The position numbers and the translations under genes were made by a program. Source: Rhodanobacter denitrificans (GTDB lineage Bacteria; Pseudomonadota; Gammaproteobacteria; Xanthomonadales; Rhodanobacteraceae). Taken from it: DNA of 64,000 nt. The number at the start of each line of letters is the position of its first letter. The first letter of the stretch is position 1. The DNA lies in contig NC_020541.1 in assembly GCF_000230695.2 (NCBI RefSeq), positions 3,286,001 through 3,350,000 on the forward strand, read 5' to 3'. Shown here in pieces: positions 43,026 through 50,297 of this stretch. Under the pieces are notes generated by a model. That model was not told where the DNA came from and did not search any database. It was given only the letters and a program-made list of their open reading frames with translations.

Positions 43026-43052
43026 ATCCGCAGGAGATCAACTCCTGCGGAT
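43026..43052 (-). terminator. Intrinsic terminator/attenuator after the peptide gene
   Basis: On the minus strand ATCCGCAGGAG, a five-base loop and CTCCTGCGGAT form a perfect 11-pair stem, followed directly by a run of T (TTTTTATTCG). It starts 17 bases after the precursor stop. It should end most transcripts there, giving high peptide mRNA and a lower level of the downstream membrane-protein gene. Confidence 0.9.
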
Positions 43053-43068
43053 AGACTACCGGCATCGA

Positions 43069-43332
43069 TCAGCTGGTGAGCTGGTCACCGATGTATCCAC
43101 CAACGGCACCACCGACCAGCATGCCATAGGTTTCACCAATCGCGTATCCAATCAACGCACCGGGCAGAGCGCCCACTCCGCCGAACATAGCGCCGATCCC
43201 GGCACCGATCGCCGCACCAGCCGAGCCACCACCCACTTCGCCCGCGACGCCGCCAACGACCGTTCCGACGGCGGCACCACCTGCACTGCTGCCGCTCACC
43301 GCATCAATTTCATGCACGGACAAAATTTCCAT
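43069..43332 (-). CDS. Bacteriocin precursor with double-glycine-type leader (colicin V/class II microcin-like)
   Basis: An 87-residue precursor. The leader MEILSVHEIDAVSGS fits the LSxxElxxVsGG rule: Gly14-Ser15 at -2/-1, and Val12, Ile9 and Leu4 at -4, -7 and -12. The predicted 72-residue core is Gly/Ala-rich with glycine zippers (GAAIGAGIGAMFGGVGA), has no Cys, is slightly acidic and ends in QLTS. The second ATG (43332) was chosen because GGAG lies six bases upstream; the first (43344) would add MELK and has none. It lies 21 bases after the C39-ABC exporter gene and before a terminator. Confidence 0.85.
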   Translation of the reverse strand: MEILSVHEIDAVSGSSAGGAAVGTVVGGVAGEVGGGSAGAAIGAGIGAMFGGVGALPGALIGYAIGETYGMLVGGAVGGYIGDQLTS

Positions 43333-43353
43333 CTTTAACTCCATTTGGTTGTT

Positions 43354-45546
43354 TCACAAAGCTCCCCTTTGCATGGGATCAACCGCAGCCATATTTTGAT
43401 GGTCAGCGATTAATTCGGTTCTCCCTGCATCCACGAGAATCACCTTGGGGATGCTGGAGATAGTTTCTGGACGATGCGCGATAACTAGGCGAGTCATTTT
43501 CATGCGCTGGATCGCGGCATTGACGCGATGCTCATTGTCGATGTCAAGATGACTGGTGGCCTCATCCAGCACCAGCAATTTGGGGCGGCGATACAGCGCC
43601 CGCGCCAGGATCACCCGCTGCTTCTGACCACCAGACAGAGATGATCCCATGTCGCCCACCAAGCTCTGGTAGCCCATCGGCATCGCCGCAATATCAGCGT
43701 GTATCGCAGCCATTCGGGCAGCCGCCTCCACCTTAACTGGCGTGGCTTGGCAATCAAAGAAACTGATGTTATCGAGGATAGAGCCAGCAAAGAGTTGGTC
43801 ATCCTGCATCACCGCTCCGACCTGCTGGCGGTAGGTATCCAACCCCAGATTGCGGATATCGGTGCCCCCGAACTTCACCGCCCCCTCAGTCGGCTCAAGC
43901 AATCCAAGCACGATCTTCGCCAGCGTACTCTTGCCGCAGCCGCTGGGACCGACGATTGCCACCGACTCGCCTGCATCAATACGCAAATTGCAGTCCTTCA
44001 GAATCCACGGCTCGCCTTCCGCGTAGCGGAAGCTAACACTGCACAGTTCGATACTGGCCTCGGGGGTCGGGCCATTCCACGTCGCACCGGCCATCTTCTC
44101 CGGCGCGGTCAGCGCGATATCCGCCACTCGCTCTGCATGCAGCTTCAGCATGCGGAAATCCACCCACTTGTCGATCAGGCCGGCGGCGCGACTGCAGAAC
44201 TGGTCGGCGTAAGCGATGAAGGCAATCAGCATGCCGGCGGAAAATGCGTTCTTCAGCGCCAACGTGGCGGCGATCCAGATCATTACTACACGACCTATAC
44301 CGAACATCAGTTGGTTACTGAGAGTAAAGGCGATGCCCAGGCGCTGGATGCCGATGATGCAGTTGGCGGTGCACACCGTCGCATTGGCATAACGCGACAG
44401 CCGCTCATCCTGCTTGTTGGCCAGCTTGATCGGCATCGCGCCGCGAATGGACTCCAGCAACTCGCTCTGCTGACGCGCCGCGTAGACGATCTGCTCTTCG
44501 TTGGCGCGCCGCAGCGGGTTGAAGAACGCCCAGCGGATCAATCCGTACGCAACGAACAAACTCACCACCAACACGGTGAGCCAGATGCTGTAGAACGCCA
44601 TCACAACGAGGGTGACCGTTGACATCAGACCATCCAGCAGCGAGCCGATGAACTGCGTGGTCAGGGTCTGCTGGATGGTCTGGATCGAGCCAAAACGCGA
44701 CACCACATCGCCCACATGCCGCTTTTCAAACCAGTCCAGCGGCAGTCGCATCAGGTGACCGAACAAATTGCTCGCCCATTGCACGTTGAGTGTGGCGCCC
44801 AGCCATGTAACAGCCCACGAACGTGCCGCCGTGACCAGCGCCGAAAACACGGCTATGCCGATGAAACCCAAGCCGAGCAAACTCAGCAGATCGTGATCGG
44901 CCGAGACCATGACCTGATCCAGCACCCATTGCAGATAGAAAGGTGCCGCCAGCGCGAACACTTCCAGCGCCAATGCCAGCAACAGGATCTGCAGCAGCGC
45001 CGGTACCAGCCCGCGCACGCGGCCGGTGAGTGCGCGCATGGAAACGGCCTGACGCGCATGCACGGGTTCGAAGCTGGCCGACGGGCTCAGTTCCAGCGCC
45101 ACGCCAGTGAAGTGTTCAGAGACTTCACGACGACTCAGCTTGCGGATGCCGCGTGCCGGGTCATGGATGACGATGCGGCGCTTGCCGACGTGTTTGAGCA
45201 CCACAAAATGGTTGAGATCCCAGTGCAGCAGGCATGGTGCCTTGAGCTTGGCCAGATCGTCCATGTCCAGCTTGAGCGGGCGACAGGCAAAGCCGAGCTG
45301 GCCTGCCATCGCCATCACTCGCGCCAGAGTGACGCCCTTCAGCGAGGTGGAAAATTTGCGGCGCAGTCCGGCCAGGTCGACATCGTGGCCGTGATAGCTG
45401 GCCACCATCGCCAGGCATGCCAGACCGCATTCGGCCGCCTCGGTCTGCAACATCATCGGCAGGCTGCGCGACCAACCGAATTGCAGCGCTGCGCGATAGC
45501 CGCGCACGGGCTTGCGGGCTCGCCCACGCTGGATACCATCAGCCAC
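43354..45546 (-). CDS. C39-peptidase ABC exporter (PCAT, CvaB/MchF-like)
   Basis: A 730-residue exporter. An N-terminal C39 protease (Gln34, Cys40 in QTEAAECGLACLAM; His in DLNHFVVLKHV; Asp in IHDPARG) cuts double-glycine leaders. Six membrane helices follow, then an ATPase with GPSGCGKST, LSGGQKQR and VLDEATSHLD. It couples leader removal to export with a HlyD-type adaptor and a TolC-like channel (not in the window). GTG 45546 has GGAGG eight bases upstream and overlaps the adaptor gene by eight bases; a GTG at 45555 is the alternative. Confidence 0.94.
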   Translation of the reverse strand: MADGIQRGRARKPVRGYRAALQFGWSRSLPMMLQTEAAECGLACLAMVASYHGHDVDLAGLRRKFSTSLKGVTLARVMAMAGQLGFACRPLKLDMDDLAKLKAPCLLHWDLNHFVVLKHVGKRRIVIHDPARGIRKLSRREVSEHFTGVALELSPSASFEPVHARQAVSMRALTGRVRGLVPALLQILLLALALEVFALAAPFYLQWVLDQVMVSADHDLLSLLGLGFIGIAVFSALVTAARSWAVTWLGATLNVQWASNLFGHLMRLPLDWFEKRHVGDVVSRFGSIQTIQQTLTTQFIGSLLDGLMSTVTLVVMAFYSIWLTVLVVSLFVAYGLIRWAFFNPLRRANEEQIVYAARQQSELLESIRGAMPIKLANKQDERLSRYANATVCTANCIIGIQRLGIAFTLSNQLMFGIGRVVMIWIAATLALKNAFSAGMLIAFIAYADQFCSRAAGLIDKWVDFRMLKLHAERVADIALTAPEKMAGATWNGPTPEASIELCSVSFRYAEGEPWILKDCNLRIDAGESVAIVGPSGCGKSTLAKIVLGLLEPTEGAVKFGGTDIRNLGLDTYRQQVGAVMQDDQLFAGSILDNISFFDCQATPVKVEAAARMAAIHADIAAMPMGYQSLVGDMGSSLSGGQKQRVILARALYRRPKLLVLDEATSHLDIDNEHRVNAAIQRMKMTRLVIAHRPETISSIPKVILVDAGRTELIADHQNMAAVDPMQRGAL

Positions 45547-46816
45547 GGGCGGCACCTCCCGCCAGGTGATGCACCATGCCGTAGAGCGGCTCGAACACCC
45601 ACTCGATCAGGCGGCGACGCTCCATCAGGATGTCGGCCTCCAGCGCCATGCCGGGTTTCACCGGCTCCTGCCTGCCATAGGCCAGCACCTGCTGGCTGTC
45701 CAGCTTCACCTGGATGCGATACAGCGGCTCCTTTGCCTGTTGTCCCACCAGCGCGCCGATCTCGGATGGCGAGAGCGCGCTGCGCGATATGTCGGTCACC
45801 CGCCCGTACTGCTGCCCGAACTTCTGGTATGGGAACGCCTGATAGCGCAGCACCACCCGACTGCCCGCCTCGATGAAACCGATGGCCCGGCTGGGCACCA
45901 ACAACTGCGCTTGCAGGACAGAGCCGGAAGGCAGGATGGACAGCAACGGCTGCCCCGCGCTTACCATCTGGCCTTGCTTCAGCAGCACGGTGGAAACCAC
46001 GCCATCGCGAGGCGCGCGCAGCACGACCGCGCGCTGCATTTCGTTCTGCGCCATGGACTGGGTCAGCGAGGCAAGTTGCCGCTCGGTGTCGTTGCGCTTG
46101 CTCACATCATCCAACGGCAGCTGGGCCAGCTGTTGCCGGGTGGCGTCGAGTTGTTGTTGGGCATCGAGCTGTTGGCGTACGAGCGCCTTGTATTGCGCCT
46201 GCGCGTCCAACACGGTTGTTTCCTGCTGCTGGATCTGCACCGCCGAGACATAGCCTTTGGCGGCAAGCGGCTGTATCCGCGCCAGCAACTGCTGGTTGCT
46301 GATCACCTGTTTTTGCTGGATCGCCAGCTGCCCGGCGATCTGGGTCAGTTGCGAATGCAGCAGCGCGGCTTTGGCACGGAATGCATCGGCCTGCTGCTCC
46401 GACAATTGCTTCTGATTGAGCAGATCGGCCTTCAGGCGAGAACGCTGGATATCCAGTTGCTGCCCGACCAGTGCATGGGTGTCGCCCAGTGCTGCGCTGT
46501 CCTGTTCGCTGGAGAGCTTGAGCAACACGTCGCCTGCCTTGACGACCTGACCATCGTGTACCTCTACGCGGGCAACCGTACCGGCACTGGGCGCAGCGAT
46601 ATTGAGCAGCCCCGCGCTTGGCACCAGCTGCCCGGTGACGGTTTCGCGGCGGGTGTAATGACCGAAGAAGAGGAACAGCAGGATGGCTGCAGCCAGCGCC
46701 AGCGCCAATGCGGTAAGCAGCCAGCGTGACAGCGGCGCGGCCACAATGATCGAGCCAAGCCATTCCCCACGCCGCGCATCCACGACTTCCTGTCTGAACA
46801 ACGGTATCCCTACCAC
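45539..46816 (-). CDS. HlyD/CvaA-type membrane fusion protein
   Basis: A 425-residue periplasmic adaptor. It has one N-terminal membrane helix (about residues 30-52), lipoyl-type halves around GTVARVEVHDGQVVKAGDVLL and VLRAPRDGVVSTVLLKQGQMV, a long Gln-rich coiled coil between them, and a C-terminal beta domain. It bridges the C39-ABC exporter and the outer-membrane channel. The start is GTG 46816 with GGGGAG six bases upstream. It is the first gene of the exporter-peptide transcript, and its promoter must lie in the 101-base gap shared with the divergent regulator. Confidence 0.92.
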   Translation of the reverse strand: MVGIPLFRQEVVDARRGEWLGSIIVAAPLSRWLLTALALALAAAILLFLFFGHYTRRETVTGQLVPSAGLLNIAAPSAGTVARVEVHDGQVVKAGDVLLKLSSEQDSAALGDTHALVGQQLDIQRSRLKADLLNQKQLSEQQADAFRAKAALLHSQLTQIAGQLAIQQKQVISNQQLLARIQPLAAKGYVSAVQIQQQETTVLDAQAQYKALVRQQLDAQQQLDATRQQLAQLPLDDVSKRNDTERQLASLTQSMAQNEMQRAVVLRAPRDGVVSTVLLKQGQMVSAGQPLLSILPSGSVLQAQLLVPSRAIGFIEAGSRVVLRYQAFPYQKFGQQYGRVTDISRSALSPSEIGALVGQQAKEPLYRIQVKLDSQQVLAYGRQEPVKPGMALEADILMERRRLIEWVFEPLYGMVHHLAGGAARG

Positions 46817-46880
46817 AAGCTACTCCCCAGTCGCTTGACGATCTCTGCGCCGGGTTAAGATGCCGGGGCAGACGGCTTTA

Positions 46881-46895
46881 TACTCAGACTGAGTA
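46881..46895. promoter_or_regulatory. Perfect palindrome TACTCAG-A-CTGAGTA, candidate operator of the bacteriocin cluster
   Basis: A 7-1-7 perfect dyad in the gap between the divergent regulator and adaptor genes, 23 bases before the regulator ATG and 65 bases before the adaptor start. It is flanked by A/T-rich blocks (CTTTA before, GATAAATC after). A Cro-like homodimer is a natural ligand, so the regulator would control both itself and the cluster. Confidence 0.7.
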
Positions 46896-46917
46896 GATAA
46901 ATCAACAGGGTGAGGAT

Positions 46918-47331
46918 ATGCAGGCAACCCTCGAATTGTTCGAACGATACAAATTACGCATCGGCGCACACGCCGACAGTGCAGGCGCGGCGGCGCTCGG
47001 CGTGAAAAGCCAAACCGTAAGCAATTGGCGCACGCGCGGCAGTCAGGCCGAGCCGTGGCTGATCGAGAAGATGTGCAACGCGCTCGGCATTGATACCGCC
47101 GAGTGGTTACTGCGGGTGCAGATGGAGCAGGCACCCAGCGCCTCGAACAAGCTGGTATGGCGCCGTGTCGGGGAACGACTGGGTTACAAGGTCGCTGGCA
47201 TCGGCGTGGTGCTGGTTTCCAGCGTCACCTCCCTTGAAGGATGCTTCACGCAGTCAGCGGTCGTCCTCGCTGAGCCGTTGATGCAGGCTGTGCGATTGTT
47301 TGCCCAGTTGGCGGAAGGGCTGCCTGGCTGA
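46918..47331 (+). CDS. Cro/C1-like HTH regulator (DUF3693-like) with hydrophobic tail
   Basis: A 137-residue protein. The N-terminal helix-turn-helix DSAGAAALGVKSQTVSNWRT resembles phage-type regulators of the DUF3693 group, with ALGIDTAEWLLRVQMEQ after it. The C-terminal part has one hydrophobic stretch (VAGIGVVLVSSVTSLEG) that could be a membrane anchor and then an amphipathic end. GTGAGG lies just before the ATG. It is divergent to the exporter operon, with a palindrome between them. A membrane-tethered regulator would be unusual; the hydrophobic segment could instead be a dimer core. Confidence 0.72.
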   Translation: MQATLELFERYKLRIGAHADSAGAAALGVKSQTVSNWRTRGSQAEPWLIEKMCNALGIDTAEWLLRVQMEQAPSASNKLVWRRVGERLGYKVAGIGVVLVSSVTSLEGCFTQSAVVLAEPLMQAVRLFAQLAEGLPG

Positions 47332-47517
47332 GCTTGTGGTGGCAGAGCAGCTTTCTCCGCGAAAACCGAAGCGTGCAGAATCCGCATGCCCGCAAATCAC
47401 CTCGCGGCTGACCTTGCGCTGACCGCGCCCGACCATCTTTATTGAGCCCGATGCCATGGATTGGTTAAGCTCCTAGAGCTCTACCGCCTGTTGCGCAGGC
47501 TTCCTCCGGGGATTTTT

Positions 47518-50139
47518 TTGAGCGCCACCGCAGCAAACCACAACAGCCGGTATCCGCTGCTCACGGCGATCGTGCTCGCCCTGATCGTGGCCGCGATGAA
47601 CATCGGGCTGTGGTGGTGGGGCAACTACCCGCGCGGGCCGGAGGATTGGCACGGCAAGGTCGGCGGCTATGCGCTGTCGGTGTTCCAGCGCTACCAGAGC
47701 CCGTTCAAGCTGGATTACCCCAGCGACGAGGAGATCGCCGCCGACCTCAAGCTGCTGCACCGGTACACGGACCACATCCGTACCTACACGATGCAGCAGA
47801 ACCCGCAGCTGTATCGGTTGGCGCAGAAGGAAGGCCTGAAGGTGATGGCCGGCGCCGAGATCGACAAACGCCTGGACAACAACGAGCGCGAGCTCGACCT
47901 GCTGATCGCCAAGGCGCGTGCCTACCCGGACACCGTCACCCGGGTCATCGTGGGCAACGAGGTGCTGTTCCGCAACGACCTCGCGCCCGAGCAGATGATG
48001 GCCTACCTGGACCGCGTGCGTGCCGCCGTGCACCAGCCGGTGTCGATCGCCGAGCCGGACTACATCTGGCTGAAGTACCCCGAGCTGGCCGAGCACGTGG
48101 ACTTCATCACCATCCACCTGTTCCCGTTCTGGAACGGCGTGCCGGTCAGCGGTCCCTCCGGCAACCCCCATCCGGCGCTGGACCAGGCGCTCGGCGCCTA
48201 CCAGCAGATCCGCCAGCGCTACCCGGACAAGCCGGTGGTGGTCGGCGAAATCGGCTGGCCGTCGAACGGCGACCGCCACGAGTACGCCGACCCGTCGGTT
48301 TCCAACGAGGCGATCTTCATCCGCGACTGGATGAACGCGGCCAAGACTGCGCACATCGACTACTACCTGCTCGAAGCGTTCGACCAGCCGTGGAAGGAAA
48401 ACCTCGGCGAAGGCCGCACCGGCGCGTACTGGGGCATGTTCAACGCCGATCGCCAGCTGAAGTTCCCGCTGACCGGCCCGGTGGTCGAGGACACCTCGTG
48501 GCCGTGGAAGGCGATCGCGGCGAGCCTGTTGGCGCTGCTGCCGATGATCTTCTTCGCGCGCCGTTTCAGCCGCTTCAAGCTGATGGGGCGGTTCTTCTTC
48601 GCCGCGCTGATCCAGCTGGCCTGCGGGCTGATCGTGTGGTCGGCCACGTTGCCGTTCAACTTCTACCTGAGCTGGGTCGACTGGACCATGCTCACGCTGC
48701 TGTTCCCGGCGCAGATCGCGATCCTCGCGATCCTGCTGATCAACGGCTTCGAGTTCACCGAGGTGCTGTGGCGGCGCGACTGGATCCGCCATGCCGGCAT
48801 GCTGACGCCCGATCCGCCCGAGAAGCAGCCATTCGTGTCGATCCATCTGGCCTGCTACAACGAGCCGCCGGAGATGGTGATCGTCACGCTCGATTCGCTG
48901 GCCGCGCTGGACTACGCGAACTTCGAAGTGCTGGTGATCGACAACAACACCAAGGACCCGGCGGTGTGGCAGCCGGTGCAGGAATACTGCGAGAAGCTCG
49001 GCAAGCGCTTCCGCTTCTTCCACCTGGCGCCGTGGCCGGGCTTCAAGGCCGGCGCGCTGAACTTCGGCCTGAAGGAAACCGACCCACAGGCCGACGTGGT
49101 GGCGGTGATCGACGCCGACTACGAGGTGCGCGCCGACTGGCTGGCCACCCTCACCGGCCATTTCCACGACCCGAAAGTGGCCGTGGTGCAGTGCCCGCAG
49201 GCGCACCGCGAGTTCGAGCACAACCGCTTCCGCCGCATGACCGCGTGGGAGTACGACGGCTTCTTCCGCATCGGCATGCACCACAGGAACGAGCGCAACG
49301 CGATCATCCAGCACGGCACCATGACGATGGTGAGGCGCAGCGCGCTGGAAGGTACCGGCGGCTGGTCGGAGTGGACCATCTGCGAGGACGCCGAACTCGG
49401 CCTGCGCCTGATGCATGCCGGCTACGAGCTGGTCTACGTCGACGAGCTGATGGGCAAGGGCCTCACCCCGGCCGACTTCAAGGCGTACAAGAGCCAGCGC
49501 TATCGCTGGGCGTTCGGCGCCATGCAGATCCTCAAGGGCCGCTGGCGGTGGATGACGCAGAAGGGTCCGCTCTCGGCCGGCCAGCGCTTCCACTTCCTCA
49601 CCGGCTGGTTCAGCTGGTTCGCCGACGCGCTGCATTTGATCTTCACTCTGATGGCGCTGTTCTGGACCGCCGGCATGGTGGCCTTCCCGCAGTACTTCAG
49701 CCTGCCGATGCAGCTGTTCCTGATCCCGGTGATCGGCTTCTTCTTCGCCAAGGCGATCTTCGGCATCGTGCTGTACCGTGCCCGCGTACCCTGTGGCTGG
49801 TACGACACGCTGATGGCCTCGCTGGCCAGCATGGGCCTCAGCCATGCCATCGCCCGCGGCATCCTGCACGGCCTCACCCGCGAGAAGACCTCGTTCGTGG
49901 TCACCGCCAAGAGCCGGCGCCTGGGCGGCAGCAACTTCGCCGCGTTCGCGCCGGTACGCGAGGAGCTGCTGATGGCGGTCGCGCTGATGCTGTGCATCGT
50001 CGGCATGGCGCTGGGCTACGGCACGCGCTACATCGAGGGCACCTTGTGGATGTTCATCCTCGCCGCGCAGTCGATCCCGTACGTCTCGGCGGTGATCGGC
50101 GCATGGATCGCGCACAAGTCAGGCGACAAGGCCGGCTGA
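47518..50139 (+). CDS. ndvB: NdvB-like beta-glucan synthase: GH17-like domain fused to membrane GT2
   Basis: An 873-residue inner-membrane enzyme. Helix one is followed by a periplasmic GH17 glucanosyl domain (VIVGNEVLFRNDLAPEQMMAYL, the Glu of VVGEIGWPSNGDRHEY). Two or three helices follow, then a processive GT2 domain with VIDADYEV, TICEDAELGLRLMHAG and QRYRWAFGAMQI, and further helices. This is the layout of cyclic beta-1,3(1,6)-glucan synthases (Bradyrhizobium NdvB, Pseudomonas PA1163). The start is uncertain: TTG 47518 has GGGGA five bases upstream, and the frame is open to a TTG at 47461. Confidence 0.87.
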   Translation: MSATAANHNSRYPLLTAIVLALIVAAMNIGLWWWGNYPRGPEDWHGKVGGYALSVFQRYQSPFKLDYPSDEEIAADLKLLHRYTDHIRTYTMQQNPQLYRLAQKEGLKVMAGAEIDKRLDNNERELDLLIAKARAYPDTVTRVIVGNEVLFRNDLAPEQMMAYLDRVRAAVHQPVSIAEPDYIWLKYPELAEHVDFITIHLFPFWNGVPVSGPSGNPHPALDQALGAYQQIRQRYPDKPVVVGEIGWPSNGDRHEYADPSVSNEAIFIRDWMNAAKTAHIDYYLLEAFDQPWKENLGEGRTGAYWGMFNADRQLKFPLTGPVVEDTSWPWKAIAASLLALLPMIFFARRFSRFKLMGRFFFAALIQLACGLIVWSATLPFNFYLSWVDWTMLTLLFPAQIAILAILLINGFEFTEVLWRRDWIRHAGMLTPDPPEKQPFVSIHLACYNEPPEMVIVTLDSLAALDYANFEVLVIDNNTKDPAVWQPVQEYCEKLGKRFRFFHLAPWPGFKAGALNFGLKETDPQADVVAVIDADYEVRADWLATLTGHFHDPKVAVVQCPQAHREFEHNRFRRMTAWEYDGFFRIGMHHRNERNAIIQHGTMTMVRRSALEGTGGWSEWTICEDAELGLRLMHAGYELVYVDELMGKGLTPADFKAYKSQRYRWAFGAMQILKGRWRWMTQKGPLSAGQRFHFLTGWFSWFADALHLIFTLMALFWTAGMVAFPQYFSLPMQLFLIPVIGFFFAKAIFGIVLYRARVPCGWYDTLMASLASMGLSHAIARGILHGLTREKTSFVVTAKSRRLGGSNFAAFAPVREELLMAVALMLCIVGMALGYGTRYIEGTLWMFILAAQSIPYVSAVIGAWIAHKSGDKAG

Positions 50140-50297
50140 TGCCGCCCGTCGGGACGGCCGTGGCCGCCCCGGCGAAGCCGCCCCTGGCCCTTCGACTCCG
50201 ATGCCGCGGCAACCGGCCCGCGTTCATGCCAAGCCGACCTCGATCTGGCTAAGCTGCCCTCCCCCCGTGAAGATGCCCCGAGGATGGAACCCCACGT

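Noticed and set aside
43333..43344. First ATG of the bacteriocin precursor (adds MELK)
   Set aside because: No ribosome site at usable distance, whereas the second ATG has GGAG six bases upstream and gives a 15-residue leader like that of colicin V.
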